From Alphaproteobacteria bacterium (lineage in GTDB: Bacteria; Pseudomonadota; Alphaproteobacteria; UBA8366), in the NCBI GenBank assembly GCA_009377445.1, contig WHUA01000001.1, positions 62,001-126,000 of the forward strand: a DNA stretch of 64,000 bases. The letters run 5' to 3'. The position numbers and the translations under genes were made by a program. How positions within the stretch are numbered: position 1 is the first letter of the stretch; each line of letters starts with the position of its first letter. Under the pieces are notes generated by a model. The model ran no database searches, was not told the origin of the DNA, and saw only the letters and a program-made list of their open reading frames with translations. Of the stretch, positions 36,171 through 45,138 are shown piece after piece.

Positions 36171-36265
36171 TTCGTTCCTAAGTCGCAGGCGGGAACGGAT
36201 CGCATCGGGGCAGTGGCCCCGGGATCGAAAGAAACCCGCGAATCATTGCAGAGCAAGGCGATCAC

Positions 36266-37195
36266 ATGATCGAGATCGACCACATTTCGAAGACCTTCGG
36301 CCCGATCACCGCCGTCGACGACGTTTCGTTCAACGTGGCCAAGGGCGAAGTACTGGGCTTCCTCGGCCCCAACGGCGCAGGCAAGTCCACGACGATGAAG
36401 ATGATCACCGGATTCCTGCCGCCCAGCTCGGGCACGGCGCGCGTCGCCGGCTTCGACGTGCGGCGCGACCCGATCGCGGTAAAGCGGCGCGTCGGCTACC
36501 TGCCCGAAGGCGCACCGATGTGGCCCGACATGACGGCGGAGGCTTTCCTCGCGTTCATCGCCCGTGTCCGCGGCTTCGGCGGCGCCGATGCCGAAACGCG
36601 CATCGCCACGGCGATCCGCCGCACGCAGCTTGCCGACGTCCTGCAGCAGCCGATCGAGACCCTGTCCAAGGGATTCAAGCGCCGCCTCGGCCTCGCCCAG
36701 GCGCTGCTGCACGATCCGGAGGTGCTGATCCTGGACGAGCCGACCGATGGCCTCGACCCCAACCAGAAGCACGAGGTGCGAGAGCTCATCCGCAGCATGG
36801 CGGGAACCAAGGCGATCATCATCTCCACCCATATCCTGGAGGAGGTCGAGGCCGTGTGCAGCCGGGCGATCATCATCGCCGCCGGGCGCATCGTCGCCGA
36901 CGAGACGCCCGCAGGCCTCGCCGCCCGTTCCCGGCGCCACAACGGCGTTTTGCTCGCGACCCGGACACCGGACAAGGTGAGGGCCGTCCTCAAGTCGCTT
37001 CCCGACGTGGCGGAGGTCACGAGCGAAGGCGACGGCCGCCTTTTCGCCGGCGCAAAGAACGGCGCATCGATCATCACGCAGGTCAGCACGGCGCTGCGCG
37101 AGGCCGATGCCGAGATCGAACAGATCACCGTCGAGCAGGGACGGCTCGACGAAGTCTTCCGCGAAATCACCACCCGGCAGCCGGCCCATGCATAA
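36266..37195 (+). CDS. ABC-2 type exporter ATP-binding protein (GldA-like)
   Basis: 309 residues. Walker A GPNGAGKST (about 34-42), the signature LSKGFKRRLGLAQALL, Walker B VLILDEPTDGLDP and the switch His in ISTHILEEVEAV. A C-terminal extension of about 90 residues (from RSRRHNGVLL) is usual for this class. It overlaps the permease gene by 8 bases, and a GldG-like auxiliary follows, so the three form one exporter. The transported substrate is unknown; the gliding name comes from Bacteroidetes and does not imply gliding here. Confidence 0.92.
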   Translation: MIEIDHISKTFGPITAVDDVSFNVAKGEVLGFLGPNGAGKSTTMKMITGFLPPSSGTARVAGFDVRRDPIAVKRRVGYLPEGAPMWPDMTAEAFLAFIARVRGFGGADAETRIATAIRRTQLADVLQQPIETLSKGFKRRLGLAQALLHDPEVLILDEPTDGLDPNQKHEVRELIRSMAGTKAIIISTHILEEVEAVCSRAIIIAAGRIVADETPAGLAARSRRHNGVLLATRTPDKVRAVLKSLPDVAEVTSEGDGRLFAGAKNGASIITQVSTALREADAEIEQITVEQGRLDEVFREITTRQPAHA

Positions 37196-37922
37196 TGTCG
37201 TAACGGTCTTCCGGCGGGAGATGGCGAGCTACTTCGCAACCCCCGTCGCTTACGTTTTCATCGTGATCTTCCTGGCGCTGAACGGCGTCATGACCTTCTA
37301 TGTCGGGAATTTCTTCGAACGCAATCAGGCCGATCTCGCGGCATTCTTCAGCTTCCATCCCTGGCTCTATCTCTTCCTCATCCCGGCGCTGTCGATGCGG
37401 CTGTGGGCCGAGGAACGCCGCACCGGAACGATCGAGCTGTCGATGACGCTGCCGCTCACCGCCGGCCAGCTCGTGATCGGCAAGTTCCTCGCGGCCTGGG
37501 CCTTCACGGGCATCGCGCTGGCGCTGACCTTCCCGATCTGGCTGACGGTCAACTATCTCGGCGATCCCGACAACGGCGCCATTCTGGCCGCCTATCTCGG
37601 CAGCCTGCTGATGGCCGGCGGCTTCCTGGCGGTCGGGTCCTTCGTCTCGGCGCTGACCAAGAATCAGGTGATCGCCTTCGTGATCGCGGCCACGCTCTGC
37701 TTCTTCCTCGTCGCCATGGGCTCGACCATCGTGCTCACCGTGCTTGGCGAGCTGGCCAGCGGCAACGTCGCCGACTTCCTCCGCTCGCTCAGCGTGATGA
37801 ACCACTTCTCGGATATCTCCAAGGGCGTGGTCGACTTCAGGGATGCGGTCTATTTCGCCGCGCTGATCTGCCTGTTTCTCTTCCTGAACGTGGTCGCGAT
37901 CGACCGCCTGAAAGCCGCTTGA
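37188..37922 (+). CDS. ABC-2 type exporter permease (GldF-like)
   Basis: 244 residues from ATG 37188, overlapping the ATPase gene by 8 bases. Six hydrophobic segments are visible, with the typical sequence FRREMASYFATPVAYVFIVI at the N-terminus, MRLWAEERRTGTIELSMTLP in the cytoplasmic loop and NHFSDISKGVVDFRDAVYF near the last helix. These are standard for GldF-like ABC-2 permeases. The GldG-like gene begins 13 bases downstream. Confidence 0.92.
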   Translation: MHNVVTVFRREMASYFATPVAYVFIVIFLALNGVMTFYVGNFFERNQADLAAFFSFHPWLYLFLIPALSMRLWAEERRTGTIELSMTLPLTAGQLVIGKFLAAWAFTGIALALTFPIWLTVNYLGDPDNGAILAAYLGSLLMAGGFLAVGSFVSALTKNQVIAFVIAATLCFFLVAMGSTIVLTVLGELASGNVADFLRSLSVMNHFSDISKGVVDFRDAVYFAALICLFLFLNVVAIDRLKAA

Positions 37923-37935
37923 GGGAGGTCGCGCC

Positions 37936-40095
37936 ATGTTCCGCCGGATAATGGATCAGAAGGGCGGCTGGCTCGCCCTGTCGCTCCTCGCCGTTGCCCT
38001 GTTCGTCCTGGTCAACGTCGCCGCCAGCCGATTCGTCGGCCTGCGCGCCGACCTGACGGAGGACCGGCTTTACTCGCTGTCGGAAGGCACGCGCAACATC
38101 GTGCGCAAGCTGGAGAAGCCGGTCGAGCTGACGTTGTATTATTCCGATGCGCTCGGCACCAATGCGCCGGTCTACGGCAACTACGCGCTCCGCGTGAAAG
38201 ACATGCTGCGCGTGATCGAGACGACCGGCGGCGGCAAGGTGACGCTCGCCGTCAAGGACCCGAAGCCCTTCTCCGAGGTCGAGGACAAAGCCGTCGCGCT
38301 CGGGATGCAAGGCGTTCCGGTGGACGAAACGGGGGCGAAGGTCTATTTCGGCCTCGCCGCCAAGTCCGGCGAGAAGGAAATCGTCATTCCGTTCTTCCAG
38401 CTCGAGCGGGAGAGGTTTCTCGAATACGACATCGCCAGCCTGATCTTCAATCTCGGGAGCAAGGGCAAGCCCGTGCTCGGGGTCTACAGCACGCGGCCGA
38501 TGTTCGGCGATTTCCAGATGCAGATGCGGGGCCTGCCGGCGACGCCCTGGGCCGTCATTCAGCAGCTCCAAAACTACGTCGACGTGAAGCAGATGTTCGA
38601 TCTGGAGGACATCTGGAAGATCAAGCCCGATGTGCTGATGATCGCCCAGCCCGGCGGGCTCGAAGCGCAGGACTATTACGACATCGACCAGTACCTGCTG
38701 CGCGGCGGCAAGGCGATCGTCTTCCTCGATCCGTTCAACGAGACCGCCGCCGGCCGCAGGAACAGCCAGTTCCCCGAACGCGTCACGTCGGACATGCAAC
38801 GGCTGCTCGACCATTGGGGCGTCGAGATGGTCAAGGATCGCGTGGCCGGCGACCGGCGCTATGCGCGGATGGTCAACGCCGGCGACGACAAGCGCGTCGT
38901 TCCCGCGCCCTTCCTGACCTGGATGTCGGTGCGCGGCGAGAGCTTCTCGCAGTCCGACGTCGTGACGTCGCAGATCTCGCTGCTCAATCTGCAGAGCGCC
39001 GGAATCCTGCAGCAAAAGGAAGGCTCGCCGCTTAAATTCGAGCCTCTCGTCACCAGCTCGCCCGACAGCCAGGAAATCGACGTAAAGCTACTCGACGGCG
39101 AGAAACCGAACATCCTCGGGATGCTGGATGGCTTCCAGCCATCCGGAAAGCGGCTGGTGTTGGCGGCGCGGCTCAGCGGCCGCACGAAGAGCATGTTCCC
39201 CGATGGCCCGCCCAAGGAAGAGGAAAAGAAGGACGAGGGCGCGAAGAAAGACGAAAAGCCGGACGCGCCTGCCGGGAAGGCCAAGCCGGAAACAAAGCCG
39301 GAGAACAAGCCGGAAGTGAAGGCCGACAAGGCCGTGCGCGCGAAATCGCCCGCCGACGTCGCGCAGGCCCCGGCGGAGAAACCGGACCAGCCGCAGCCCC
39401 CAGATGAAGGCGGCAAATCGCCGGCCGCGCAGCCCGACGCGCCGACCGACGCTCCTGCGGCCGCGGAAAAGAAGGAAGAGGAAAAGCCGGTCGCGCCGCC
39501 GCATATCGCGGAGTCCACCGCGCCGATGAACGTCATCCTCGTCGCCGACACGGATTTCCTCGAAGACCGCTTCTGGGTGCAGACTCGGGAATTCTTCGGC
39601 CAGCGGGTGCAGGTGCCCTTCGCCAACAACGCCGACTTCGTCGTCAACGCGGTCGAGAACCTGGCCGGCGGCGACGATCTCACCGGCCTCAGGAGCCGCG
39701 GCACGGCGCAACGGCCATTCACGAAGATCGCCGAGCTCAAGCTCAACGCCGACCAGCATTTCCGTGCGGAAGAGCAGCGCCTGCGGAAGAAGCTCGAAGA
39801 GGCGGAAAAGAACCTCGCGGAGCTCGACAAAAAGAAGGCCGACGGCGCCAGCGACGCGACCGTCGACAAGGCGGTCCAGGCGACCGCCGCGAAATTCACA
39901 GAGGAGGTCGTGTCGACCCGCAAAGCGCTCCGCCAGGTGCAGCTTGCGCTGCGCGAGGATATCGAATCGCTGGAAACCTGGCTGCGCTTCGTCAACATCG
40001 CCCTGATCCCGATCCTGGTCGGCGTGCTGGCCGTCGCGCTGGGGATATGGCGGGTCCGGCGGCGTAAGAAGCGGGCCGACCTGCCGGCGAGCTGA
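37936..40095 (+). CDS. GldG-like ABC-type transport auxiliary protein with long charged linker
   Basis: 719 residues. TM near the N-terminus (about 13-32, LALSLLAVALFVLVNVA), then a periplasmic DUF-type domain with DLTEDRLYSLSEGTRNIVRK and DVLMIAQPGGLEAQDYYDID. About residues 425-525 are an extreme Lys/Glu/Pro/Ala-rich linker, likely disordered. A short conserved block follows (MNVILVADTDFLEDRFWVQT), then a coiled coil (about 610-690) and a C-terminal TM with a basic tail (FVNIALIPILVGVLAVALGI). It belongs with the two upstream genes as a three-component exporter. The linker is longer than I expect for the family. Confidence 0.88.
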   Translation: MFRRIMDQKGGWLALSLLAVALFVLVNVAASRFVGLRADLTEDRLYSLSEGTRNIVRKLEKPVELTLYYSDALGTNAPVYGNYALRVKDMLRVIETTGGGKVTLAVKDPKPFSEVEDKAVALGMQGVPVDETGAKVYFGLAAKSGEKEIVIPFFQLERERFLEYDIASLIFNLGSKGKPVLGVYSTRPMFGDFQMQMRGLPATPWAVIQQLQNYVDVKQMFDLEDIWKIKPDVLMIAQPGGLEAQDYYDIDQYLLRGGKAIVFLDPFNETAAGRRNSQFPERVTSDMQRLLDHWGVEMVKDRVAGDRRYARMVNAGDDKRVVPAPFLTWMSVRGESFSQSDVVTSQISLLNLQSAGILQQKEGSPLKFEPLVTSSPDSQEIDVKLLDGEKPNILGMLDGFQPSGKRLVLAARLSGRTKSMFPDGPPKEEEKKDEGAKKDEKPDAPAGKAKPETKPENKPEVKADKAVRAKSPADVAQAPAEKPDQPQPPDEGGKSPAAQPDAPTDAPAAAEKKEEEKPVAPPHIAESTAPMNVILVADTDFLEDRFWVQTREFFGQRVQVPFANNADFVVNAVENLAGGDDLTGLRSRGTAQRPFTKIAELKLNADQHFRAEEQRLRKKLEEAEKNLAELDKKKADGASDATVDKAVQATAAKFTEEVVSTRKALRQVQLALREDIESLETWLRFVNIALIPILVGVLAVALGIWRVRRRKKRADLPAS

Positions 40096-40119
40096 GGCGC
40101 CGAAACGAAGGAGGAGACG

Positions 40120-41031
40120 ATGCGCGTCGCGAGCATGCTGGCCAGCGCCACCGAGATCGTCGCCGCGCTCGGCTTTCGCGACGCGCTGGTGGCGCGCAGC
40201 CACGAATGCGACTTCCCCGCCGATGTCGAGTCGCTTCCCTGCTGCACCGAGCCGAAGATCGATCTCCGCGGCTCTTCGCGCGATATCGACGACCGCGTCA
40301 AGGCGGTGGTCCAGGAAGGGCTGTCCGTCTATCGCGTCGACGGCGACGCGCTCAAAGCGCTCCGGCCCGACGTCATCGTGACGCAGTCGCAATGCGAGGT
40401 CTGCGCCGTCAGCGAGAACGACCTCCGGCAAGCCGTCTGCGACTGGCTCGACGCGACGCCCAACATCGTGACCTTGAAACCCGACGCGCTCGCCGACATC
40501 TGGACGGACTTCCAGAACGTCGCCGATGCGCTGGGCGCACCGGCGCGGGGACGCGCGCTGATCAAATCGCTGCAGGGCCGCATGGCGTCGGTCGAGCAGA
40601 AAGCCGGCAGTATCGCCGAGCAGCCGAGCATCGCCTGCATCGAATGGATCGACCCGTTGATGGCGGGTGGCAACTGGATGCCGGAGCTGGTCCGGATGGC
40701 CGGCGGCACGAACCTGTTCGGCACCGCCGGCGCGCATTCGCCCTGGATGACCTGGGAGGCGCTGCGGCAGGCCGACCCCGAGGTCATCGCCGTCCTCCCC
40801 TGCGGCTTCGACATCGAGCGGACGCGGCGCGAGATGCCGGCGCTGACCCGGCGCGCCCGCTGGCCGGGCCTGCGCGCCGTGCGGAACGGGCGCGTCTACC
40901 TCACCGACGGCAACCAGTACTTCAACCGCCCCGGGCCGCGCATCGCGGACTCGCTCGAGATCCTGGCGGAGCTACTGCACCCGGAGCGCTTCGACTTCGG
41001 GCATCGCGGCAAGGGTTGGGTGCCGCTGTAG
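40120..41031 (+). CDS. BtuF-like cobalamin-binding family protein lacking a signal peptide
   Basis: 303 residues of the periplasmic-binding (TroA/BtuF) fold: MRVASMLASATEIVAALGF at the start, ALKALRPDVIVTQSQCEVCA, then ACIEWIDPLMAGGNWMPELV and PWMTWEALRQADPEVIAVLP. There is no signal peptide or anchor, and the family's first strand begins at residue 2, so the protein should be cytoplasmic. That is common for this subfamily annotated as cobalamin-binding, but its ligand is not proven. It follows the exporter operon by 24 bases. A B12-dependent ribonucleotide reductase is encoded 7-10 kb away. Confidence 0.82.
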   Translation: MRVASMLASATEIVAALGFRDALVARSHECDFPADVESLPCCTEPKIDLRGSSRDIDDRVKAVVQEGLSVYRVDGDALKALRPDVIVTQSQCEVCAVSENDLRQAVCDWLDATPNIVTLKPDALADIWTDFQNVADALGAPARGRALIKSLQGRMASVEQKAGSIAEQPSIACIEWIDPLMAGGNWMPELVRMAGGTNLFGTAGAHSPWMTWEALRQADPEVIAVLPCGFDIERTRREMPALTRRARWPGLRAVRNGRVYLTDGNQYFNRPGPRIADSLEILAELLHPERFDFGHRGKGWVPL

Positions 41032-41073
41032 CGCGTCGCCAGGTCGACCTCCGGAAATCAGCCAGATCGCGCC

Positions 41074-41165
41074 CATGGACTCCCTGGACAAGCCAGGGAG
41101 TGACGGTTTTTATATTAATTCAAATATTTATGTCATGCCGCGGCTTGTCCGCGGCATCCATGCTT
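41074..41165. repeat. Inverted pair of family-B palindromes with AT-rich centre; possible terminator
   Basis: Unit 1 is ACTCCCTGG-ACAAG-CCAGGGAGT at 41079-41101, followed by TGACGGTTTTTATATT. Unit 2, in the opposite orientation, is GCCGCGG-CTTGT-CCGCGGC at about 41138-41156, flanked by TGTCAT on the left and ATCCATG on the right. The centre is strongly AT-rich. It lies in the gap between the convergent cobalamin-binding-like gene and metW. The first stem plus T5 would serve as an intrinsic terminator for the plus-strand gene. Confidence 0.75.
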
Positions 41166-41221
41166 CGACCGGCAACCCGATACAGGTATCCCGGACAGCA
41201 GCGCCGCGGCGACGCGTATCC

Positions 41222-41854
41222 TCAGCTCTTGCGCAGCAGGAAGACCGCCTGAACGCCCATCAGGTTGCCGGTGAGGCCGGTGGCCTGCATCGGCAAGGTC
41301 CTGCCCTGCGTGTCGAGGACGATCGCCTTTTCCACGTCCACCTTTATCTCCTCGCAAAGCTCCAGGAAATCCCGGATCGTGCAGAGGTGGATGTTGGGCG
41401 TGTCGTACCAATGAAAGGGCAGCGTCTCGGTCTGCGGCATACGGCCGCACGCCAGCAGCCACAGGCGCACCTTCCAGTGCCCGAAATTCGGTAATGACAG
41501 GATCGCCCGGCGGCCGATGCGCACGAGGTTCTCGACGACGCGGCGCGGATGCCGGGTCGCCTGCAGCGTCTGGCTGAGCACCGCATAGTCGAAGGCGCCG
41601 TCGGGGTAGTCGTCCAGGTCGGTGTCGGCGTCGCCCTGGATGACGGACAATCCGTCGCTTACGCATTCGTTCACGCCGGCCATGCTCAGCTCGATGCCGC
41701 GTGCATCCACCTGCTTGAATTCGCTGAGATAGCTGAGCAGCGCGCCGTCGCCGCAGCCGATATCGAGCACGCGGGTGCGCGGCTCGATCATGTCGGCGAT
41801 AAACTGCAGGTCTACGCGGATATCGCTGCGTCCGGATGACGTCGAGTCGCTCAT
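41222..41854 (-). CDS. metW: Methionine biosynthesis protein MetW
   Basis: 210 residues from ATG 41852-41854; a longer frame would overlap metX by 35 bases. A SAM-methyltransferase-like fold with motif I VLDIGCGDGALLSYL, followed by GIELSMAGVNECVSDGLSVI, GAFDYAVLSQTLQATRHP and LPNFGHWKVRLWLLACGRMP, all MetW hallmarks. It is encoded directly downstream of metX, as in many proteobacteria, where MetX and MetW act together in homoserine acylation. Confidence 0.95.
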   Translation of the reverse strand: MSDSTSSGRSDIRVDLQFIADMIEPRTRVLDIGCGDGALLSYLSEFKQVDARGIELSMAGVNECVSDGLSVIQGDADTDLDDYPDGAFDYAVLSQTLQATRHPRRVVENLVRIGRRAILSLPNFGHWKVRLWLLACGRMPQTETLPFHWYDTPNIHLCTIRDFLELCEEIKVDVEKAIVLDTQGRTLPMQATGLTGNLMGVQAVFLLRKS

Positions 41855-41870
41855 GCCGCCACCCGCATTG

Positions 41871-43028
41871 CTATCGGCCGAGGCCCCGGCGCTCGGCGCA
41901 GCCATTGATGAAGCCGGCCAGAACCTTGTCGAGCTCCGGCACGTCCAACAGGAATGCGTCGTGACCCTGATCGCTCTGAATCTCGACGAAGCTGACGTTC
42001 GCCGCGACGGCGTTCAGCGCGTGCACGATGGCGCGGTTTTCCGACGTCGGGAACAGCCAGTCGCTGGTGAAGGAGATGATGCAGAAGCGCGACTTCGTCC
42101 CTTCGAACGCCTCCGGCAGCGAGCCGCCGTGCTCCGCCGCGATGTCGAAGTAGTCCATGGCGCGGGTGATGTAGAGATAGGAATTGGCGTCGAAGCGGTC
42201 GACGAAGGTCGAGCCCTGGTGGCGGAGGTAGCTCTCGACCTGGAAATCCGCATCGAAGCCGAAACTCAGCATGTCGCGGTCCTGCAGGCTGCGCCCGAAC
42301 TTGCGGTGCAGCGCGGCCTCGGAGAGATAGGTGATGTGCGCCGTCATACGCGCCACGCCGAGGCCGCGCCGCGGTATGGCGCCGTGGCTGACGTAATCGC
42401 CGCCGTGCCAATCGGGATCGGCCATGATCGCCTGGCGGCCGACTTCATGAAAGGCGATGTTCTGCGCCGTATGGCGGGCCGCGCCGGCGATCGGTATCGC
42501 CGCGAACACGCGGTCCTTGTAGCGGGACGCCCATTCGAGCACCTGCATCGCGCCCATCGAGCCGCCGATGACGCAGAAGAGCTGCTCGATGCCGAGATGA
42601 TCCAGCAGCATCGCCTGCGCCCGCACCATGTCGCCGATGGTGATGACGGGAAAGCTCAGGCCGTAGGGCATTCCGGTCTCGGGATTCAGCTCGGTCGGCC
42701 CGAGCGTGCCGAGGCATCCGCCCAGCACGTTGGAGCAGATGATGAAGAAGCGGTTGGTGTCGAGCGGCTTTCCCGGCCCGACAACCAGCTCCCACCAGCC
42801 CGGCTTGCCGGTGATCGGGTGCTCCTCGGCGACATACTGGTCGCCCGTCAGGGCATGGCATACCAGGACCGCGTTGCTGCGATCCTCGTTCAACGCGCCA
42901 TAGGTGCAATAGGCGACGGGGAACGGTCCCAGTTCGACGCCGCAATCGAGCTTCAGTTTGGTGTCTCGGCCAAGCTGAACCCGGTTTCCGGGAAGGGGGG
43001 CGTCGGGCAGGCTCGGCAGGTGCTGCAC
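41871..43028 (-). CDS. metX: Homoserine O-acyltransferase MetX
   Basis: Alpha/beta-hydrolase-fold enzyme for the first step of methionine synthesis. 385 residues from a GTG start at 43026-43028, with an in-frame stop 36 bases further upstream limiting alternatives. The nucleophile Ser157 is in [14 protein letters not shown], the catalytic Asp in FTSDWLFPT and the His in [22 protein letters not shown] and [20 protein letters not shown] are strongly conserved. The downstream metW supports the role. Acetyl versus succinyl donor cannot be decided by eye. Confidence 0.96.
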   Translation of the reverse strand: MQHLPSLPDAPLPGNRVQLGRDTKLKLDCGVELGPFPVAYCTYGALNEDRSNAVLVCHALTGDQYVAEEHPITGKPGWWELVVGPGKPLDTNRFFIICSNVLGGCLGTLGPTELNPETGMPYGLSFPVITIGDMVRAQAMLLDHLGIEQLFCVIGGSMGAMQVLEWASRYKDRVFAAIPIAGAARHTAQNIAFHEVGRQAIMADPDWHGGDYVSHGAIPRRGLGVARMTAHITYLSEAALHRKFGRSLQDRDMLSFGFDADFQVESYLRHQGSTFVDRFDANSYLYITRAMDYFDIAAEHGGSLPEAFEGTKSRFCIISFTSDWLFPTSENRAIVHALNAVAANVSFVEIQSDQGHDAFLLDVPELDKVLAGFINGCAERRGLGR

Positions 43029-43094
43029 CCCGTTCGGGCTTGGTCTCGCGGGCTCGGAAATCGGTCAACCCTCACGTCTTCTCCAGGGCGCGTT

Positions 43095-43123
43095 ACTTTT
43101 GGTCCGAAGACCTACAGTGTCAA
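43095..43123 (-). promoter_or_regulatory. Putative promoter upstream of metX
   Basis: On the minus strand a perfect TTGACA (43118-43123), 17-base spacer and AAAAGT (43095-43100, three of six consensus). The spacer contains GGTC-TTCG-GACC, a short hairpin with a UUCG tetraloop sequence. I looked for a SAM-II riboswitch core between here and metX and did not find one. Confidence 0.4.
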
Positions 43124-43189
43124 TGTTTTCTTTGATTTCTCATACGCCACGCTCTAGTAGTTAGCGGCTTTTCCGGCGAAAGACGGCAA

Positions 43190-44053
43190 ATGAACGAAAC
43201 TGGAACATCGCTGCAGGATCTGAGGGGCGAGATCGACCGCATCGACTCGGAGCTGCACGCGCTGATCAAGCAGCGCGCCGCCCTGGTGGAGGAGATCCGC
43301 CGGGTGAAGGCGCGCGACGCGATCACCACGGTGCGCCCGGGCCGGGAAGCCGACATCCTGCGCACTTTGTTCCGCCGCCACGACAGCGCCTTTCCCTTCG
43401 CCGCCGTCGCCCGGATCTGGCGCGAGATCATCGCCGGCATCACGCGGATGGAAATGCCCGGCTATTCCGTCGCCGTGTACGCCGGCGGCAACGACCCCGG
43501 CATCTGGGACCTGGCGCGCAACCAGTTTGGCAGCGCGACCCCGATGACGTCCTTTGCGACGAGCCGCGAAGTGCTGGGCGAGGTCGCCGCGGGCCGTGCC
43601 GCCGTCGGCGTCCTGCCCTGCCCGCGCGAGGGCGATGCCGATCCCTGGTGGACCAACATCGCGGTGCGCGACGGCCTGCGCATATCCTACCGCCTGCCCT
43701 TCACGCCGAGCGGCGACGACCGCACGGACGGCGGTCCCGGCGCGCTCGCCATCGGCCGCATCCTGCCGGAGGAAAGCGGCCTCGACCGCAGCCTCATCGT
43801 CATCGAGACGCGCGAAGCCTTGAGCCGGGCCGGCGTCACGGGCCTGGCCGAAAGGGTCGGCATCAAGGGATATCCGATCGCCTCCTGCAAGGCCGGGCTC
43901 TATTACCAGCTTCTCGACGCCGAAGGCTTCCTCGCCGAGGACGACGGCCGCATCGCCGACATGGCGCGGCTCAACGACGTGGCGCAGGTCACGGTGATCG
44001 GCACCTACGCCACGCCGATCGCGGAGACGGCGCCCGGCGGAGCGGCGGCGTGA
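43190..44053 (+). CDS. Chorismate mutase with C-terminal prephenate-dehydratase-like region
   Basis: 287 residues. Residues about 8-92 form an AroQ chorismate mutase: LQDLRGEIDRIDSELHALIK, VEEIRRVKARDA, READILRTLFRR, with the catalytic Arg/Lys/Glu pattern in place. The remaining 190 residues begin GYSVAVYAGGNDPGIWDLAR and EVLGEVAAGRAAVGVLPCPR, which track the first lobe of prephenate dehydratase, then IGRILPEESGLDRSLIVIE and an ACT-like stretch (GIKGYPIASCKAGLYYQLLD). The dehydratase TRF motif is missing, so this part may be regulatory. A complete pheA exists at 4803. It is coupled to hisC by a GTGA overlap. Confidence 0.85.
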   Translation: MNETGTSLQDLRGEIDRIDSELHALIKQRAALVEEIRRVKARDAITTVRPGREADILRTLFRRHDSAFPFAAVARIWREIIAGITRMEMPGYSVAVYAGGNDPGIWDLARNQFGSATPMTSFATSREVLGEVAAGRAAVGVLPCPREGDADPWWTNIAVRDGLRISYRLPFTPSGDDRTDGGPGALAIGRILPEESGLDRSLIVIETREALSRAGVTGLAERVGIKGYPIASCKAGLYYQLLDAEGFLAEDDGRIADMARLNDVAQVTVIGTYATPIAETAPGGAAA

Positions 44054-45138
44054 GCCCGCCGAAGCCGCGCCCCGGCGTCCTCGACGTCGCGCCCTATGTC
44101 GGCGGCCTGCATACCGTCGAAGGCGTCTCCCAGGTCATCGTGCTCGCCTCCAACGAGACGCCGATCGGGCCGAGCGAGCATGCAATCCGCGCCTATCAGT
44201 CGGCGTCGCGCGTCCTGCACCGCTACCCGGACGGGCACGCGACGGAATTGCGCGCCGTGCTGGGCCGCCATTTCGGATGCGACAAGGACCGCATCGTCTG
44301 CGGCGCGGGCTCGGACGAGGTCATCCAGCTCCTGATCCGCGCCTACGCGGGCGCGGGCGACGAGGTGCTGTACAGCCGGCACGGCTTTTCGATCTACCGC
44401 ATCTTCGCCACCGGCGTCGGCGCCAAGGCCGTCGCGGCGCCGGAAAAGGTGTTGACGGCCGACGTCGACGCCCTGCTGGCGAAGGTGACCGACCGCACCC
44501 GGCTGGTGTTCATCGCCAATCCGAACAATCCGACGGGCAGCTATCTGCCGACCGACGAGCTGCAGCGCCTGCGCGACGGCCTGCCGGAGCACGTGCTGCT
44601 GGTCATCGACGCCGCCTATGCGGAATACGTCAGCCGCAACGACTACACCGCGGGTATCGAGATGGTCGACCGCCACGACAACGTCGTCATGACGCGGACC
44701 TTCTCGAAGATCTACGGCCTCGCGGCGGTGCGGCTCGGCTGGGCCTATTGCCCCGCCGCCGTGGCGGACGTGCTCAACCGGCTGCGCGGACCGTTCAACG
44801 TCAACGAGCCGGCGCAGCTCGCGGGCATCGCTGCGCTGGAGGACACGAAGCACATCGCGGCGAGCCAGGCGCACAACGCCAAATGGCTGCCCTGGCTCGC
44901 CACCACGCTGGGCGGCCTCGGCCTGACGGCGCATCCGTCGGTCGGCAACTTCGTGCTGGCGCAGTTCCCCGACGCGCGGGGCGCCGAGGAGGCCTACGCC
45001 TTCCTGCTGACCCGCGGCATCATCACGCGCAAGATGGGATCCTACGACCTGCCGGACTGCCTGCGCATCACGGTCGGCCTGGAAAACGAGATGCGCGCGC
45101 TCGCCGCCGCGCTCGGCGAGCATCTGGGACGGTCATGA
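44050..45138 (+). CDS. hisC: Histidinol-phosphate / aromatic aminotransferase (HisC type)
   Basis: PLP-dependent transaminase of 362 residues from GTG 44050, overlapping the chorismate mutase stop. Motifs: LASNETPIGPSEHA, FIANPNNPTGSYLP, DAAYAEYV and the PLP-Lys segment TRTFSKIYGLAAVRLGWAY. Placed between chorismate mutase and prephenate dehydrogenase, it likely also, or mainly, transaminates aromatic 2-oxo acids or prephenate; this is inference from context. Its stop overlaps the tyrA start by ATGA. Confidence 0.93.
   Translation: MSPPKPRPGVLDVAPYVGGLHTVEGVSQVIVLASNETPIGPSEHAIRAYQSASRVLHRYPDGHATELRAVLGRHFGCDKDRIVCGAGSDEVIQLLIRAYAGAGDEVLYSRHGFSIYRIFATGVGAKAVAAPEKVLTADVDALLAKVTDRTRLVFIANPNNPTGSYLPTDELQRLRDGLPEHVLLVIDAAYAEYVSRNDYTAGIEMVDRHDNVVMTRTFSKIYGLAAVRLGWAYCPAAVADVLNRLRGPFNVNEPAQLAGIAALEDTKHIAASQAHNAKWLPWLATTLGGLGLTAHPSVGNFVLAQFPDARGAEEAYAFLLTRGIITRKMGSYDLPDCLRITVGLENEMRALAAALGEHLGRS

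Noticed and set aside
43029..43189. SAM-II riboswitch in the metX leader
   Set aside because: The group often has one here, but I could not find the conserved core; only a UUCG hairpin within a promoter spacer is present.
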